Below, one piece after another: positions 12,807 through 24,120 of a stretch of DNA of 64,000 nt; position 1 is the first letter of the stretch; the number at the start of each line of letters is the position of its first letter. Below the pieces are notes generated by a model, which worked only from the letters and a program-made list of their open reading frames with translations, did no database searches and was not told where the DNA came from. The translations under genes were made by a program, and so were the position numbers. Origin of the DNA: Echinococcus granulosus. Taxonomy: Eukaryota; Platyhelminthes; Cestoda; Cyclophyllidea; Taeniidae. Where the stretch lies: NCBI RefSeq assembly GCF_000524195.1, contig NW_020170429.1, positions 415,805 through 479,804 of the forward strand, read 5' to 3'.

Positions 12807-13853
12807 TGCAACTCTTTTATTGTTTGTTAAATTCTTCAATTCCTTAGGCAGAAACTCAGGGTTTTGTAATTGTGCTTTTACTGGGGGTCACAACCTCCCG
12901 GTCATGCCAGCAGCTCCTCTAGACCTTCTGTTTCAACATTATAACTTATTTCGACATTGCGAAAGACTCGGAGCACTGCACTGGCCGCCGAAGGCGATCG
13001 CCATCCTAATGGATAAATATTCTGATTTCTATTACTGATTGCTAAACCTTGACTTGATGGGACAAAAACATGCTGAAGGTTAAGAATCTGTGGCCACCCT
13101 CAATAGAAGGGGTGGAAATTACATCTACCCTAGACATCTACCTCAAGTTCGTATTCTGCAAAAAGTACTATTAATAACCGAAGCCACCCTAGCCTTGAAA
13201 CATCTGGAAAAGTTCGTTAATGAGTTGTCTTCTGTACCAGTATGAAGATGTCAATGAAGTGAGCACACAATACTGCCCCAAACCTTTGCCACCTGGATAG
13301 ATACCACATAGCAGGTACGACTAAGCATCAATGAGGTGAGAACAAAGTGGTAAGGAGAAACAGCCACAAACCTTTAATAAACAATTTACATCCGTCCTTT
13401 ACTAAATGGCTTTGCTCTTAGACCTGTGTTCTTACAACCACTGACAAACATGTGTGATGGCCAGCACTTTTCCCTTTCCCCGGTGCAATTGCCAAACAGA
13501 ACGAAACTCCAGTTCCAGTAGAAACCCCAAGAGGGATCAGTGGCGTTGCGACCAGGCGTCCTCCCATTTGCACAAGAATTTGATAACTGATGTGATCTTA
13601 CAGCACGAACTACGTTGTGATGGCCGACTTAAGAGGTTGAATAAGGGGACCGCAGAGGACATCACTCAAAAGGGAAGAGCTGTTATGTAAAAATCTGATA
13701 CTTTATTTAACTCTTCGTTTTGTTTTTGAGGGTTCTTAGGGTTGGCCTTTGTGCTTCAGGGAGGGGACATGACCTTGGACTATGCCAGTGGCTCCTCAGC
13801 CCTTCTGTTGCAGTATTGCGACTTCTTTCAAATTTCGTGAAGTCTCAGGTGGC
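12807..13853 (+). mobile_element. TRIM-like LTR element, copy 2
   Basis: The 5' LTR spans about 12807-12980 (TGCAACTC ... CACTGCA). Two bases after it comes TGGCCGCCGAAGG, a placement and TGG start that fit a tRNA primer-binding site. The internal body (12981-13685) has no convincing gene. A purine tract, CAAAAGGGAAGAG, precedes the 3' LTR, which starts TGTAAAAATCTGATAC at 13686 and ends near 13853. Total length is about 1047 bases, close to copy 4 (about 1038). The open frame at 13454-13690 lies in the body and has no recognisable domain. Confidence 0.75.
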
Positions 13854-14509
13854 TAAAAATCGTTAGCAAACTACTAATTGTCATTTTTTTATTCCTTAAA
13901 AGCCAAATGCGAGGATCTGGTGTACTATATAAATAACTTAATGTGGTGAAATTTATGAGGGTCACCTTTTTATCAATGCGGACTTGTCCGTGTCAGGAGG
14001 AAACCTGCAATCACGTCTTTTTGATGTTCGATTCATGTCGTGTCACACTGCTGAGAACGCGTTATGCCTTGTGTGCATTTATTAACCAGCCTCCCCACGT
14101 TTTCAAAGACGATTTAGTAGTTAAAGTGCAGTAAATAATTTGTGCCAAAATATAATTTGATCTTTTAAATTGTTTTATAATAATTAATTCTATCAAAACA
14201 CACCAATGAGTACTTATTTATTTTAAACGGAATAAAAATACTAAAAAAAAAATGAAAATTTCTCTATTCTTATGATAGGAGTATGCGATTCTTTAGGATA
14301 ACGAACCGTATATGTTACACTTTTGCCACCTGGGAAGAAAATACTCCAGTTTTCCCTCATTTTAGCAAGTATCCACTTCAAGTTGAAAACGAATTCGTTA
14401 GTAACACGGCCATACAACTACGAGCTATTCTTAAAATAATATCATAAAAGCTGTAGAAAGTCTTTTAAGTGTACTACTCAAAAAAAGTAATTTAGCATTA
14501 CGACCAGTC
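13854..14509. other. no gene seen
   Basis: AT-rich, without a supported feature. Confidence 0.45.
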
Positions 14510-15540
14510 ATGCCTTGACATTAAAGCACAAACGTCCTTCGGGTCCCATGCCCACACTCTTGTCACTCTGATGTCTATTTCGGATGTGATTGTCCAATAC
14601 CAAGAAAAGGTAATAATCATCGCTGAAGGAAATATGAACCGGGTGAATTGGAAGATGTCGTGAGACAGCATCCCCCTCTCTCCCTCTCGTGGTTGACAAA
14701 TTCTGTAGTGGAGTGAGGCAGGAGGTGTGAGGTGATGTTTTGCATTGTGCTGAGGTGAACTTAGTTAAGTCGAATTTTCAAATGTTGTGAGAATAAGAAG
14801 GGAAATTTTGTCTCATTGACCGTTTTACTAAACCTGGCTGTATTTGAAGAAGAGGAGAAGGAGCGAGAAAAAAGAAAAATGGGAAAAGGGGAAGGAGGGG
14901 AAGAAGAAGGAAAGGGGTGGAAGGAATAGGAGAAGCACTGACCTCTCTCGTAGGCCTTTAAGTGGTATCATGTTGCGCGAGTCATCACACGTGTCGGTCA
15001 GTCATTTGCATCGGGACTTTTTTATGATGGTAGCCTTCGAAGCGCATTGTCGTCACTTCCCCTTCCGCTTCGCCCTCCTCTTCTTCCTAATGTTTTTTTT
15101 CAGCAATTTTTTCGCTTTTAATGGCAATGGTGAAGGTGATGTGTGACGTGTTTTATCCATTTGTCTAGATTCCATCACAGTACCTGTAGGTGCAAGTGTC
15201 AGTCAATTGTCTCATCATCACTTACGTTATTGATGAGTGAGGGCCCTTCATCCTAAAGTTCGTTAGGGATGAACATACCACTGTCGTGTCCATATGCGTA
15301 GGAGTAGAGACCATTCTTAATTAAGTCACACCTTTCCTTGAGTAAATTATCACCGCAATCAAGGGGAGTGTTTAAACCGTTTAATTGTAGGTTGTGTTCT
15401 GCTGGCGCGTACCATGCCTTCTACAAATGCCCTTAAGCGCGTCGCACGAGAAACCAGCATCTGAAGTCCAGAAATCGTGTTAGATACAGCTCGTAATACT
15501 GCCAGAAAGTCATCAGAGCTATTACGTTGCGGTTGTATTT
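14510..15540 (+). repeat. dispersed repeat family A, copy 2
   Basis: This is the longest copy of the family. It holds a CTCCCTCTCGTGGTTG segment (about 14680), TTGTCTCATTGACCG (about 14806), a purine-rich tract (14847-14935) and the shared GTGTCAGTCAATTGTCTCAT (about 15197). It then continues to about 15510 in step with 6500-6850. The 100-codon frame at 14844-15146 is mostly Lys/Arg/Glu from the purine tract and is not taken as a gene. Confidence 0.65.
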
Positions 15541-16055
15541 TTTTGATATGGGAGTGAATATGAAATTTAATGTAAATGATGCAAAGCAGGACGAATGGTA
15601 CCATACAGACACATTGGTAGAAATACTTGCTTTTGTAGGCTACCACTTATGAAATCGCATGCGTTTACAACCTCCTCCATAATACAGCAATGAACTACAA
15701 CGAGCTCTACCAAATACCGCTCTAATCCATTTGTAAACATTATTTTTATCAAGACATTTAATCCGCCTTTTATGACGTAGAACTTTTCTTTAGCAATGAA
15801 TTCCGACTCGCTTTTAAAGTTCTTCCAGATCTACTTTCTTATTTTTCCAAATTTGTTTCCCTTTCTACAAAAAGTTTAGCAGCATGGACACAAATTTCGA
15901 TAAGGGTTTTAAATTGCAGGTAAAAGAAATCACGAGTAGTTAAATATGGACTAAGACTTGACTTACTCTCCGTAATTGTCGGCAAAATCGTGTATTCCCA
16001 TTTAGCTACCTACAGTTGCTTCATTACCTTCCACAGTATCATGCTTCAGCTGTAC
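15541..16055. other. no gene seen
   Basis: No supported feature. Confidence 0.45.
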
Positions 16056-16221
16056 TGCAGGGTCCAGAGAATTTCCTGAAGACAAAAGAGGGCAGAATAT
16101 GTCGTCGACGTAGAGAACAACTGATGGGTCACTGGTATGGGCCAGAGGTCATTCCACCCAGTGGTGGTACAAAGGTGGATCTCCTGATATTCAACTAAAA
16201 TAGATCTTAGATTGTTTTGCA
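16056..16221 (-). repeat. solo terminal repeat of the TRIM-like element (reverse)
   Basis: The plus strand starts TGCAGGGTCC and ends GATTGTTTTGCA. In between are the reversed landmarks GGGCAGAATATG, GGCCAGAGGTCATTCCACCC and AGTGGTGGTACAAAGG. It is 166 bases long, somewhat shorter than intact repeats. Confidence 0.6.
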
Positions 16222-16434
16222 AACCTTTGAAATACTCGTTTGTAAGACCAAACCGGATTCCACCTCATTAAATCTCCTCTAAGCTTTTTCCTTTGAATAA
16301 CCATATTTTCATTTCACATGTCTTATAATTTTCCCCTTAAATTAAGCAACATGTTTATTAGAGGCAACATGAATAATTATGTTTAGCAAAAATGCCACTT
16401 TGTGCGTTAAAGCTGCCTAAGCTGGGAAGTTGGT

Positions 16435-16627
16435 CTCATATTTCTTACAAATTCCTTTCAATTTGTAAATTTGGAAACCTGGATGTTCCGTCTTTGTACT
16501 TACGCTGGCTACATAGCCTCCAGGCTATGCCAGTAGCCTCTTAGCCCTTCCGTACGTAAATAAATAAATTTTATACCCTAGTGTTTTATATCTTCTTTCG
16601 ACTTTGGGGAAGCCTCGAGGCGCAACA
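16435..16627 (+). repeat. solo terminal repeat of the TRIM-like element
   Basis: Forward landmarks are GTACTTACGCTGGCTACATA, CCAGGCTATGCCAGTAGCC and TCTTCTTTCGACTT, and the end is CCTCGAGGCGCAACA. The left edge is approximate. Confidence 0.55.
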
Positions 16628-17063
16628 TATGAGGTAATTATCTATTAAAAGACTTATTAGAATTTAAAGACTCATCTCTTGAAAGTTCCTTAGATCGAAT
16701 ATAAACTGCATTTTTAAACCTTTTTGTTGGTGTAAAACTGTTTAATATTTAAATCCGCTTTTGAGAATTATTTTACTGAGTGTAAATAATGAAAAATTTA
16801 GCTCTGTGTTATGAGTTATCAAAAAACCTTCTTGAAAATGAGTAGTCTACAGAATTAACTTTCTTAAAAATTGATTCTGTAAGCAATCAAGTTTATCATA
16901 AACCAAACCAACAAAGAGGCCTTAAAACGCTATCCGATGGTGGTTGGGCACTCCCTGACACTTTGAAGAAGTCTAAAGCTTTCCTATTTTTAGTTTTGTT
17001 TGTAGGATTTTGACAGCCTGTCAGTAAAAATAAATCCATAAAGTTAATGAACTTTGACTTATT

Positions 17064-17256
17064 TGGCATCCCGAAACTTATATGAAGAAGAAAGAAGACC
17101 GAATATTTGGGCAGAATATGCATTGGTGACGCACAGAAGGGCTGGTCGGGGCTACTGGCATAGTTCAGAGGCCACGCCACCCAGCGGAAGTACAATCGTG
17201 GAGCCTTATACATCCGCATAAGTGAATGTTTATTTGAATTCCTAAATGTTTACAAA
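17064..17256 (-). repeat. solo terminal repeat of the TRIM-like element (reverse)
   Basis: A well-kept reverse copy: GAAGAAAGAAGACCG, GGGCAGAATATGCATTGG, CGCACAGAAGGGCTGG, CCACGCCACCCAGCGGAAG. Edges are approximate. The 107-codon minus frame at 16896-17219 reads through it and is not a gene. Confidence 0.65.
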
Positions 17257-18489
17257 TGAGCATACTAAGTCGCTTGGGTTCTTTTAACAGGCTCCAACTT
17301 GTTAAATTGTACAGCACTTTTTATTACACGACCACTAAGACTCACTATTCAGATTGTATAAGGCGAAAACTGGGCACTTCGGCGTCATGAGTTGGGGGAT
17401 GCACGATTCACTTATCACATTCTCTGAAGAATGACATGCCCAAATTTTGGGAATTCCAGGACAGACGCCAAAGCCATTAGGAAGTTTGCTCTGTTGGGCA
17501 AATCCATGAGGCCGTGTTTCTAAGGTGACATAATATTACCTCAAAAGATTTTGATTTTTAGTCTAGGCTCAAAACCCGCATAGTCTTTAACTATCATGAT
17601 CGTGAGGAAACACATTCAAGACGTCACTTTTAAAATGAACTCAAAGATTCCTTCTAATCATGCGCAAATCTCTCGAAACTGTTTAGTTTTTGCACAAAAA
17701 TGAGCGATTTACCTAATTTTGGTAAAATTCATAAGAAATTTTTCAAATAATTCTATTCCTTCCACTCCATATGTTGAAACATCTGCTAGACTGTCTAGTC
17801 TGAGGCCAAACTGTGTGTGGTGAAGGAGTCAAAACAAGTAGTTGTTAATCACCCCCAGAATTTTGTAGCTTTAGTTAAATTCTAAAACAATTAAAGAAGA
17901 GGAATCTTGCCTGCTAATTTATCTTCTAGAGAGCTAACTCAGCACTTTGTCAAGTGCGGGACAAATGACTTGTGTTGACACTTTGGTTTACTAGCAAAGT
18001 AAGGATCGGTGGGGACAAGTTGCTGCTCGCAACCCTCGCCTGTACGAAATGACCACAAAGTGGCTCTGTTTACGGCTCATACAATTACGCTGAGCATTTT
18101 AAGCCAAAAAATGCAAATGCACTATTTCTTTATAGTTATACGCCTTAAAAAGGGAAATGGCCATAAAGGTGCTACTTCAGCGGCAGTCAATCAGACTTTA
18201 GGTAAAATCAAATCCACGTTTGCCTTAACTTCTTTTAAAATAACTTACCTATTTGAACTCTTTACACAGCAACAGTTATTTCAGAAGGTTGAAAAGACAT
18301 TAATAAAACCATTTATTAAAGAACCAACTTTTAATATATTTGCAACTATTTTAAAAAGAATCGGACCTCCACAACACGGACGCTTGATTTTTCTAATGCA
18401 AAATAAGGTTTCATTAATACCTGAAACATTTAAATCTTGTTAAAAGAAGATGCTATTATTCTTGAATCTGGAAGATCTTAATTTTATTT
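17257..18489. other. no supported gene
   Basis: The 144-codon plus frame at 18009-18443 is the longest here. Its composition (many Phe, Leu, Lys, Ile) is what AT-rich non-coding DNA yields. No domain, signal peptide or splice context supports it. Confidence 0.45.
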
Positions 18490-18720
18490 TATTGTAAGCG
18501 TCGATTTGGTACAATGAGCCTGACTCAGGTAAGAGAGTCGTGGTGTCACATATATGTGACTCTCAGGACAGTTGGGGTAAGGATATTTCTTTCTGTTGCG
18601 AAGTAATGCTAACGCAGCAGTGCGTAGGCAATGCTTCTGTTGAAAGATTTTCACTTTATTGCTTTGAAAAATAGTTTATCCTAACTACATCAAATGACTC
18701 CTGGGGGGTCTAAAATATTA
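18490..18720 (+). repeat. repeat family B, copy with perfect palindrome
   Basis: Bases 18545-18560 form the perfect 16-base palindrome GTCACATATATGTGAC. They are followed by TTTCTTTCTGTTGCGAAGTA and ATGCTAACGCAGCAG. The same order, diverged, occurs at 23900-24120. The element type is unknown. The palindrome could form a hairpin. Confidence 0.45.
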
Positions 18721-20357
18721 TTTTCTTGCGTGCATTTTGGATTCTCGCCTCCGTATCATTGTTACTAAGCCTCTCCGTACTTTTCTCCTCAATCCATTTT
18801 TAATTAACAATGGCCTAATCACGGCTACATATTTACTCATTAGATCAAATCAGAGATGTTAAACACCTCTTCCTATTTAAGCAGTGTATTACAAAAGGTT
18901 TTTTTTCATAAACAAGCTCTGCCCCTTTTTGTTTAAGCAGCACGCCGTGGGGACTTGTATGAGGCAGAGTTATGTTGCCGACTTACTCTCACTTGCGGAC
19001 TTGCCTTTTGATTGTCAGAAGCATGGTATTCTGCCCAGACCACTCTGTCTCCAAATAAATCTCTACTACGATACTGAAGCTCTTCCCAAACCTATATTTT
19101 TCATAAGGTTGCTAGGATTCTTCTATTGGTGTTTTTGCATTGAGTCAGCCTTCCTTCCTTAATTTTTATTGTGTGACATGCATTCTGTTAGATTTCTATT
19201 GATGTTTATCAGAGCCGTCTCGCAGACAATGCTCTATCTGCCTCTGAAAAGGCCACAGGGGAATAGGTTCCAAAAGCCATCTTCTTATCGACACACGGGT
19301 GAGGTGAGAGACTAGTAGACGTGGGACTCGAAAGCCACCGAAGGTCCGAAAGGCCTGGTTTATCATAGTAAACAACTAAAAGGCGGCCTTTTAAAGAGTC
19401 ATCAAGCAAATTTATGTGCGGATAATTCGTAAAACCTTGATGAATCAAGTTTTTTCCTACCTAATGCGCACAATCATCATTAAAAGACTGCTAATCAGTG
19501 TCAAGAATGAGGCTTTTATTCATTTAATCCTCTACAATAGCTGTAATAGAATTGGATTATCTTCATGTCAGGCTTGAAAATAATTTATTCATTGGGGATT
19601 TACAAACAATATCATGGTAAAAATAGAATACCCTAGTGGGTTATATTTACTTCAACAGAATGCATTTATTTGAGTGTTCAAGCATATTACGTGCCTATAC
19701 ATTCAGATTATGGAGGGTAGCTTAAGTACACTTAAAAATTAGGATTTTTAAGTAAATTTTTGCGTTTCTACATATAATTAGCTCTTCCTGTCGGGTGATT
19801 CTTGTTGAATTGAGAAGCGCCTTCCCGGCCATATTTACAAAGGCTTTGTACGCCATCCCCCGTTCATGCTTGCCAGGGAAAAGCCGTAGAGGCTCAATTT
19901 TGTCACTTATTAAACTCACCTCAATGATATCACCTTAAAATCACTGGGTGTGAATGTCCGTGCTACTTCGTCCTCTTATTCACACTTGACATTAAACCTC
20001 TCAGCGCGACTTTATTTTTAAAACTACTTATTTCAACAAACTTTGTAAGATAAGTTAATCATTTATCCACCTCGAGCTTGTAGTTAAGGCAGGTCCATTT
20101 ATGAGCCCAACTTCAGGGAAAATGCACTAGTCAGTTAAGGGGAACAAAGTTACGAAGGGAATGACAAACGGAGATCCGTCACTTCACCAAAGAAGTAATA
20201 CTAAAATGTAAGGAATTATGTGGGAAAATTTTTTGTCTAATAAGCAATTATAGATTGGAAGTAACCACTGATGATATTACAAGCGCTAAAAATTACTGTA
20301 TCTTCTGCTTTTTACCACAAAGCACTCACAAATACATCGTACCATCAGGCGATGGGG
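18721..20357. other. no supported gene
   Basis: Open frames at 18884-19162 (+), 19209-19448 (-) and 19722-19919 (-) have no splice sites or recognisable motifs. Confidence 0.45.
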
Positions 20358-20565
20358 CAAGGAAATTATTATTTGATCCTTCAAGCATTTGCTTGAACCC
20401 TCGTTTTGGTTTTGTCGGAGCTCAAAGCTCCACTTACGGACTTCTGTTGGGTAGCATGACCTTCGGTTCATGTCAGTAGCCCCCAACCCTTCTGTACGTC
20501 GGCATTGCATATTCTGCCCAAGTATTTTTTCTTCTGTCGTCTTCAAAGAAGTCTCGAGGGGCTGC
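20358..20565 (+). repeat. solo terminal repeat of the TRIM-like element
   Basis: Landmarks in order are TTGAACCCTCGTTTTGG, GGACTTCTGTTGGGTAGCAT, GGTTCATGTCAGTAGCC, CTTCTGTACGTCGGCATTGC, ATATTCTGCCCAAGTATT, and an ending at GTCTCGAGGGGCTGCA. One of the clearest solo copies. The left edge is approximate. Confidence 0.68.
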
Positions 20566-21169
20566 ACTTACTCCATATCAGTAGATGTTTTCCTTCTTCA
20601 AATGATATAAATTATAAGTACCATGTCGTCAAGTTATTTGAAAATGACAAATAATTATTAAAAGTGGTCTTAAAGAAAAAATGGGTCATTTAATTAGCAC
20701 TAGAACTAAACATAAAATTAGCTAATTTTTTTTGGACAAAAAATTGTCTAATTATAAGCTACAAAATAGCAAAAATTGTTTCTTTTACATGTAAAGGCAG
20801 CAATTAAATGTTCCTTCGTAGTGGACGTTCAAACTCACAACATTTGGTCGAATTTTTTATAACAAACAGTCTAAGTAATTAGTTCAAATTACACATTTTT
20901 CACAAATATTTCTTCACTACAAAAACCCGACAAAGTAGAGACTGAGGGATTTGGTATATTACAAACTATGCAGTAGTAAATGCCCACCTTTATGTCTAAA
21001 CGTCCAACTGTCATGTCAAACATCCTCCACTCTACGAAGGAGGTGTCGCTTAAATAAGCACAAATTTAGCAGATCTTGTAAATTCACTACTGATTTTTAC
21101 TTGTCCATGGGAACGAAAGGTGATATCTATTATCCTTAGGTAGCAGGCAAGAGTAGTAGTGAAAGTCCT
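20566..21169. other. no gene seen
   Basis: AT-rich sequence downstream of the neuropeptide-like gene. No exon is supported. Confidence 0.45.
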
Positions 21170-21175
21170 TTTATT
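21170..21175 (-). terminator. poly(A) signal AATAAA of the neuropeptide-like gene
   Basis: A canonical AATAAA on the minus strand, 75 bases after the stop codon at 21250-21252. It supports the upstream exon being a genuine 3' terminal exon. Confidence 0.65.
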
Positions 21176-21249
21176 TGGTAGATTGAATGAACGCCAAAAA
21201 GTGAGTCGTAGTTAATAGAGAGGCAAAATGATGTGTAAAAGTGATAGTA

Positions 21250-22275
21250 TCACTTTCCCAGTCTCAACAAACGAATCGCGCGTTTTCGCGTGCCACTAAG
21301 CACTTTCTGGTCGGCGAAGTAGTCATCGAGGAAGTCTTTCACCTGGGAGAGTTTCTCGTCCACGGCCTGTTCTATTGTCATTGAGGGCATCTCCAAATCG
21401 GCGTCCATACGCTCCAAACCGCGCGGCCCCGGCGGCAGCGCTTCAATCACCGGATCTAGAGGGCAAAAATCCACCATGGTGAGGGTCACATAACGCTCAG
21501 CTTAGTTAGTAGAACAGTCTAAATTTTATCGTTGTGCGAGAAGAGGAGGAGGAGGAGATTTTTTGCCATTTCGAGAGGCAAAAAGGCAGCTGGTTGGGGA
21601 TGTGTTAAGAATGCTTCCCTTACAACGAGGTTTTGTCACGCAAATTTGACGCCACCACACTATTCTACCCTGTTTGTATATAATAGGTGTAGTTGTTGGG
21701 ATTTAATTTCATCTTTTTTGACAGTTTCAGTACCAATGGCAATCGAAGTCATGAAGTAGCATAAATTTTAGGAAATTATAATTCTTTACCATGGGTAGCT
21801 CAACACCAAAAAGTGCCTTTTTAAAAATATTTAGGAACGGAACCTAAAATATTAAAATCTTTATTAGATGACGTATCTACGTAGGTAGTTAGCGTTAAAA
21901 AAAATTGGAAAATACACAAGCAATCTGCCATTAAGAAAAGAAAGACAGCAGCACATTAGGAAATATACCTATGACAAATTATCATGCAAAAGGGCGGGAA
22001 AAGGCATTTAAAATTCATTGATATCAAATGAATGTACTCTGAGTGTTGCAGATTCAATTGTCCATTTAAAGCAAAAGTTTTTAAATAATCTGAGTCTTGA
22101 AGATGAAATAAAAAGTGAAATGCTGTAAATCCCGTCTTAAAAATGATGACTTTTCGCCTTTTTGTAGCCGAATAATTTTTATGCACCTAAATGCTAGTTT
22201 TTTGGAGCATTAAATTACAGCATCATTACCTGTGAGGAGGAACATCAGTGTGATTGCAACAAAAGTAGTCTTCAT
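21250..22275 (-). CDS. putative amidated neuropeptide precursor (secreted, 83 aa, two exons)
   Basis: Exons are 22275-22230 and 21455-21250. Exon 1 encodes a short signal peptide: Met-Lys, then a hydrophobic run to residue 15. It ends at a GTAATG donor. Exon 2 starts after the acceptor TTTTTGCCCTCTAG in matching phase and encodes 68 residues. These comprise a Pro/Gly stretch (LPPGPRG, residues 22-28), an acidic helical spacer (about 41-68), a tribasic site RKR (72-74), then AIRLLRL (75-81), Gly82 and Lys83, then stop. In secretory peptide precursors, cleavage after RKR, trimming of Lys and conversion of Gly would yield a seven-residue C-terminally amidated peptide. The exon is markedly GC-rich against its surroundings, and AATAAA lies 75 bases downstream. 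From memory, RL-amide peptides are known in flatworms; I cannot assign a family. Alternatively it is another small secreted protein. Expression and the exact signal cleavage are unproven. Confidence 0.62.
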
Positions 22276-22317
22276 ATCGAGATATCGAGAAAACATTTGG
22301 AGAAGTGATTTTGGAAT

Positions 22318-22340
22318 CTAGGAAACCGGGAAAAAATGAA
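22318..22340 (-). promoter_or_regulatory. splice acceptor upstream of the neuropeptide-like start
   Basis: The minus strand reads TTTTTTCCCGGTTTCCTAG, a pyrimidine-rich acceptor 43 bases before the chosen ATG. It marks either a 5' UTR intron or a spliced-leader addition site. No matching upstream exon was identified. Confidence 0.45.
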
Positions 22341-23899
22341 AAATTCAGTCGGTTGCTTTTATTGAGTCTGTGTGCAAGTAGGTAAGTCACAGAAGTTCTG
22401 CATACAGATGGAGATCCCCCTTGGAACGTACCGGCCAACATGCATTTCTACACTTTTATCTGTATTTGCATCATCGAATCAGCCAATCGCCGATAGCTCA
22501 AATGGCTCAATTTGATTGGCCCAAAAGATAATCATATGTATAAAACCCCGCTTTAAACTTAAAAATAAAGTACACCAGAAAGGTTCACTGTCTCTACAAA
22601 GCGCCTTCTTCAGCACTGCCAGAAAGCATGGAGAGGCTGATGTTGGCTAGTTTATCTCCCACGCCCAAGTGACTTATCCTTGAACAGTTTTAGCAAGAAA
22701 ATATTAAATTAAATCATAAAAGAGAGCTAGTTCTAATACCTTTGTCTCTTGTATTTTCTAGCAAAATACACTACGAGCCAAATGTCCAAGTAATTAAACC
22801 CATTTCCAAAATAAAATGAGGGTGTTAAGAGTTGCCGATTAATTTTACAATTATTCTCACAAAAAACCAAACCAGAAATTATGAAATTCGTATTACTACC
22901 GCAGACATTAACTCCAGACGTGCAAACTACTGATTCATAAATGCGGACTAGAAAACGTTTAGGTAAAGCTTTTTTGAAGTAATCATTTATGTGCACGTCT
23001 GCGATCAAATGTCAACTGATTGTTCACCAGAAAGCGGGACTTAGCTGATTTGCGTTTGACCCATGGCCTACCTCAAGGCTGTGAAAGTTGACCGATTTGA
23101 CATTTCTTAGAGCCTGCGCCACTGCTGAGATTTAGAATTTTACTTTACACTTTCAAGTAACTAATTAATCGGGCTTAAAGCACTTTTATGCTCTGTCAAG
23201 AATATTTTGGGATTTTTTGCAAGCCCTTTGTCTTGTAGCCGCCTTGTTGGGAAATGTGTGGTATATTGTGTGATCCGAGAGAGTGCCTTTGTCACGAATT
23301 TAAATATCACCATCAACAGCCATAGGCGCCATGAAGTGCTGACAGGCGAATTCTCATGACAGTGAATTTTTAATCAGGAAATCTTACCATTTGTTTCTGT
23401 GGCAAAACAAAATTAGTTTTTGCTCCATTCCCCATGCAATAACGTTTTTAGTTGATTTATGTTGCAAAAATTTCTTATAAATTTTTGATATTCTGGGTGA
23501 CTTTTAAGATAGAATCTCCTTAACTATCAATTCAACCTTTAGGATAATTGAAAAGAAAGCATATTTTTCATCTGTTTTTTAAATTTCTAAACGATAATAT
23601 CTCTTGCTTAACTTAAAGAATGGGTTTCGGGTAAGTTGTGGCACTCGACTCCTCTTCCAGAAATTGTCAGAATAGAACACCATAACCTCACTAAGATGGC
23701 AACCAAAACCAGCAGTTGGTGAAGATGCAAAACAGCCGAACTAAACTTTGTCACATTCGAATTCGGCCGCCACAGCCCAGAGGTTCTATTGTTCTATCCT
23801 GTGACCATTTTTGTAGTTTTCTTAAAAACAGAAGGAATTGCAATTATCCTTACGTCAAGACCACTCTAAGACGTTTATTATCTACATTTTAACCAGTCC
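22341..23899. other. no supported gene
   Basis: A TATAAAA on the plus strand near 22540 is followed by an ATG with only a 14-codon frame. A minus frame at 22733-23008 has no support. Nothing else is recognised. Confidence 0.4.
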
Positions 23900-24120
23900 T
23901 TTTTGTAACAGCTAAGGAAGTCAGTGAGTCGCATATATGTGACGCCGGAGGCGATTGTGGTAGAAAATTTTCTTTCCTCTACAAAGTAATGCTGACACTT
24001 ATAGCTTTGAAAAAAGACAAAAATATGGATGAAAGAAATAATTTTTCATTACTTTTACCTCCTGTCATAGTAGTACAAGTATCCTGGCTAAGAATTAAAT
24101 GTGGGTAATATTTGCCGTCA
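23900..24120 (+). repeat. repeat family B, diverged copy
   Basis: GTCGCATATATGTGAC at 23928-23943 is followed by TTTTCTTTCCTCTACAAAGT and AATGCTGACAC, the same order as 18545-18610. Both are preceded by a GAGTC-containing segment. The boundaries are approximate. Confidence 0.4.

Noticed and set aside
14844..15146. 100-codon Lys/Arg/Glu-rich frame
   Set aside because: It is produced by the purine tract of repeat family A.
18009..18443. 144-codon plus-strand frame
   Set aside because: No recognisable motif. Rich in Phe/Leu/Lys/Ile as expected from AT-rich DNA.
23759..23773. GAATTCGGCCGCCAC, looking like a cloning adaptor (also near 59853)
   Set aside because: Both copies sit in diverged repeat sequence with no vector flanks, so natural repeat is likelier than contamination.
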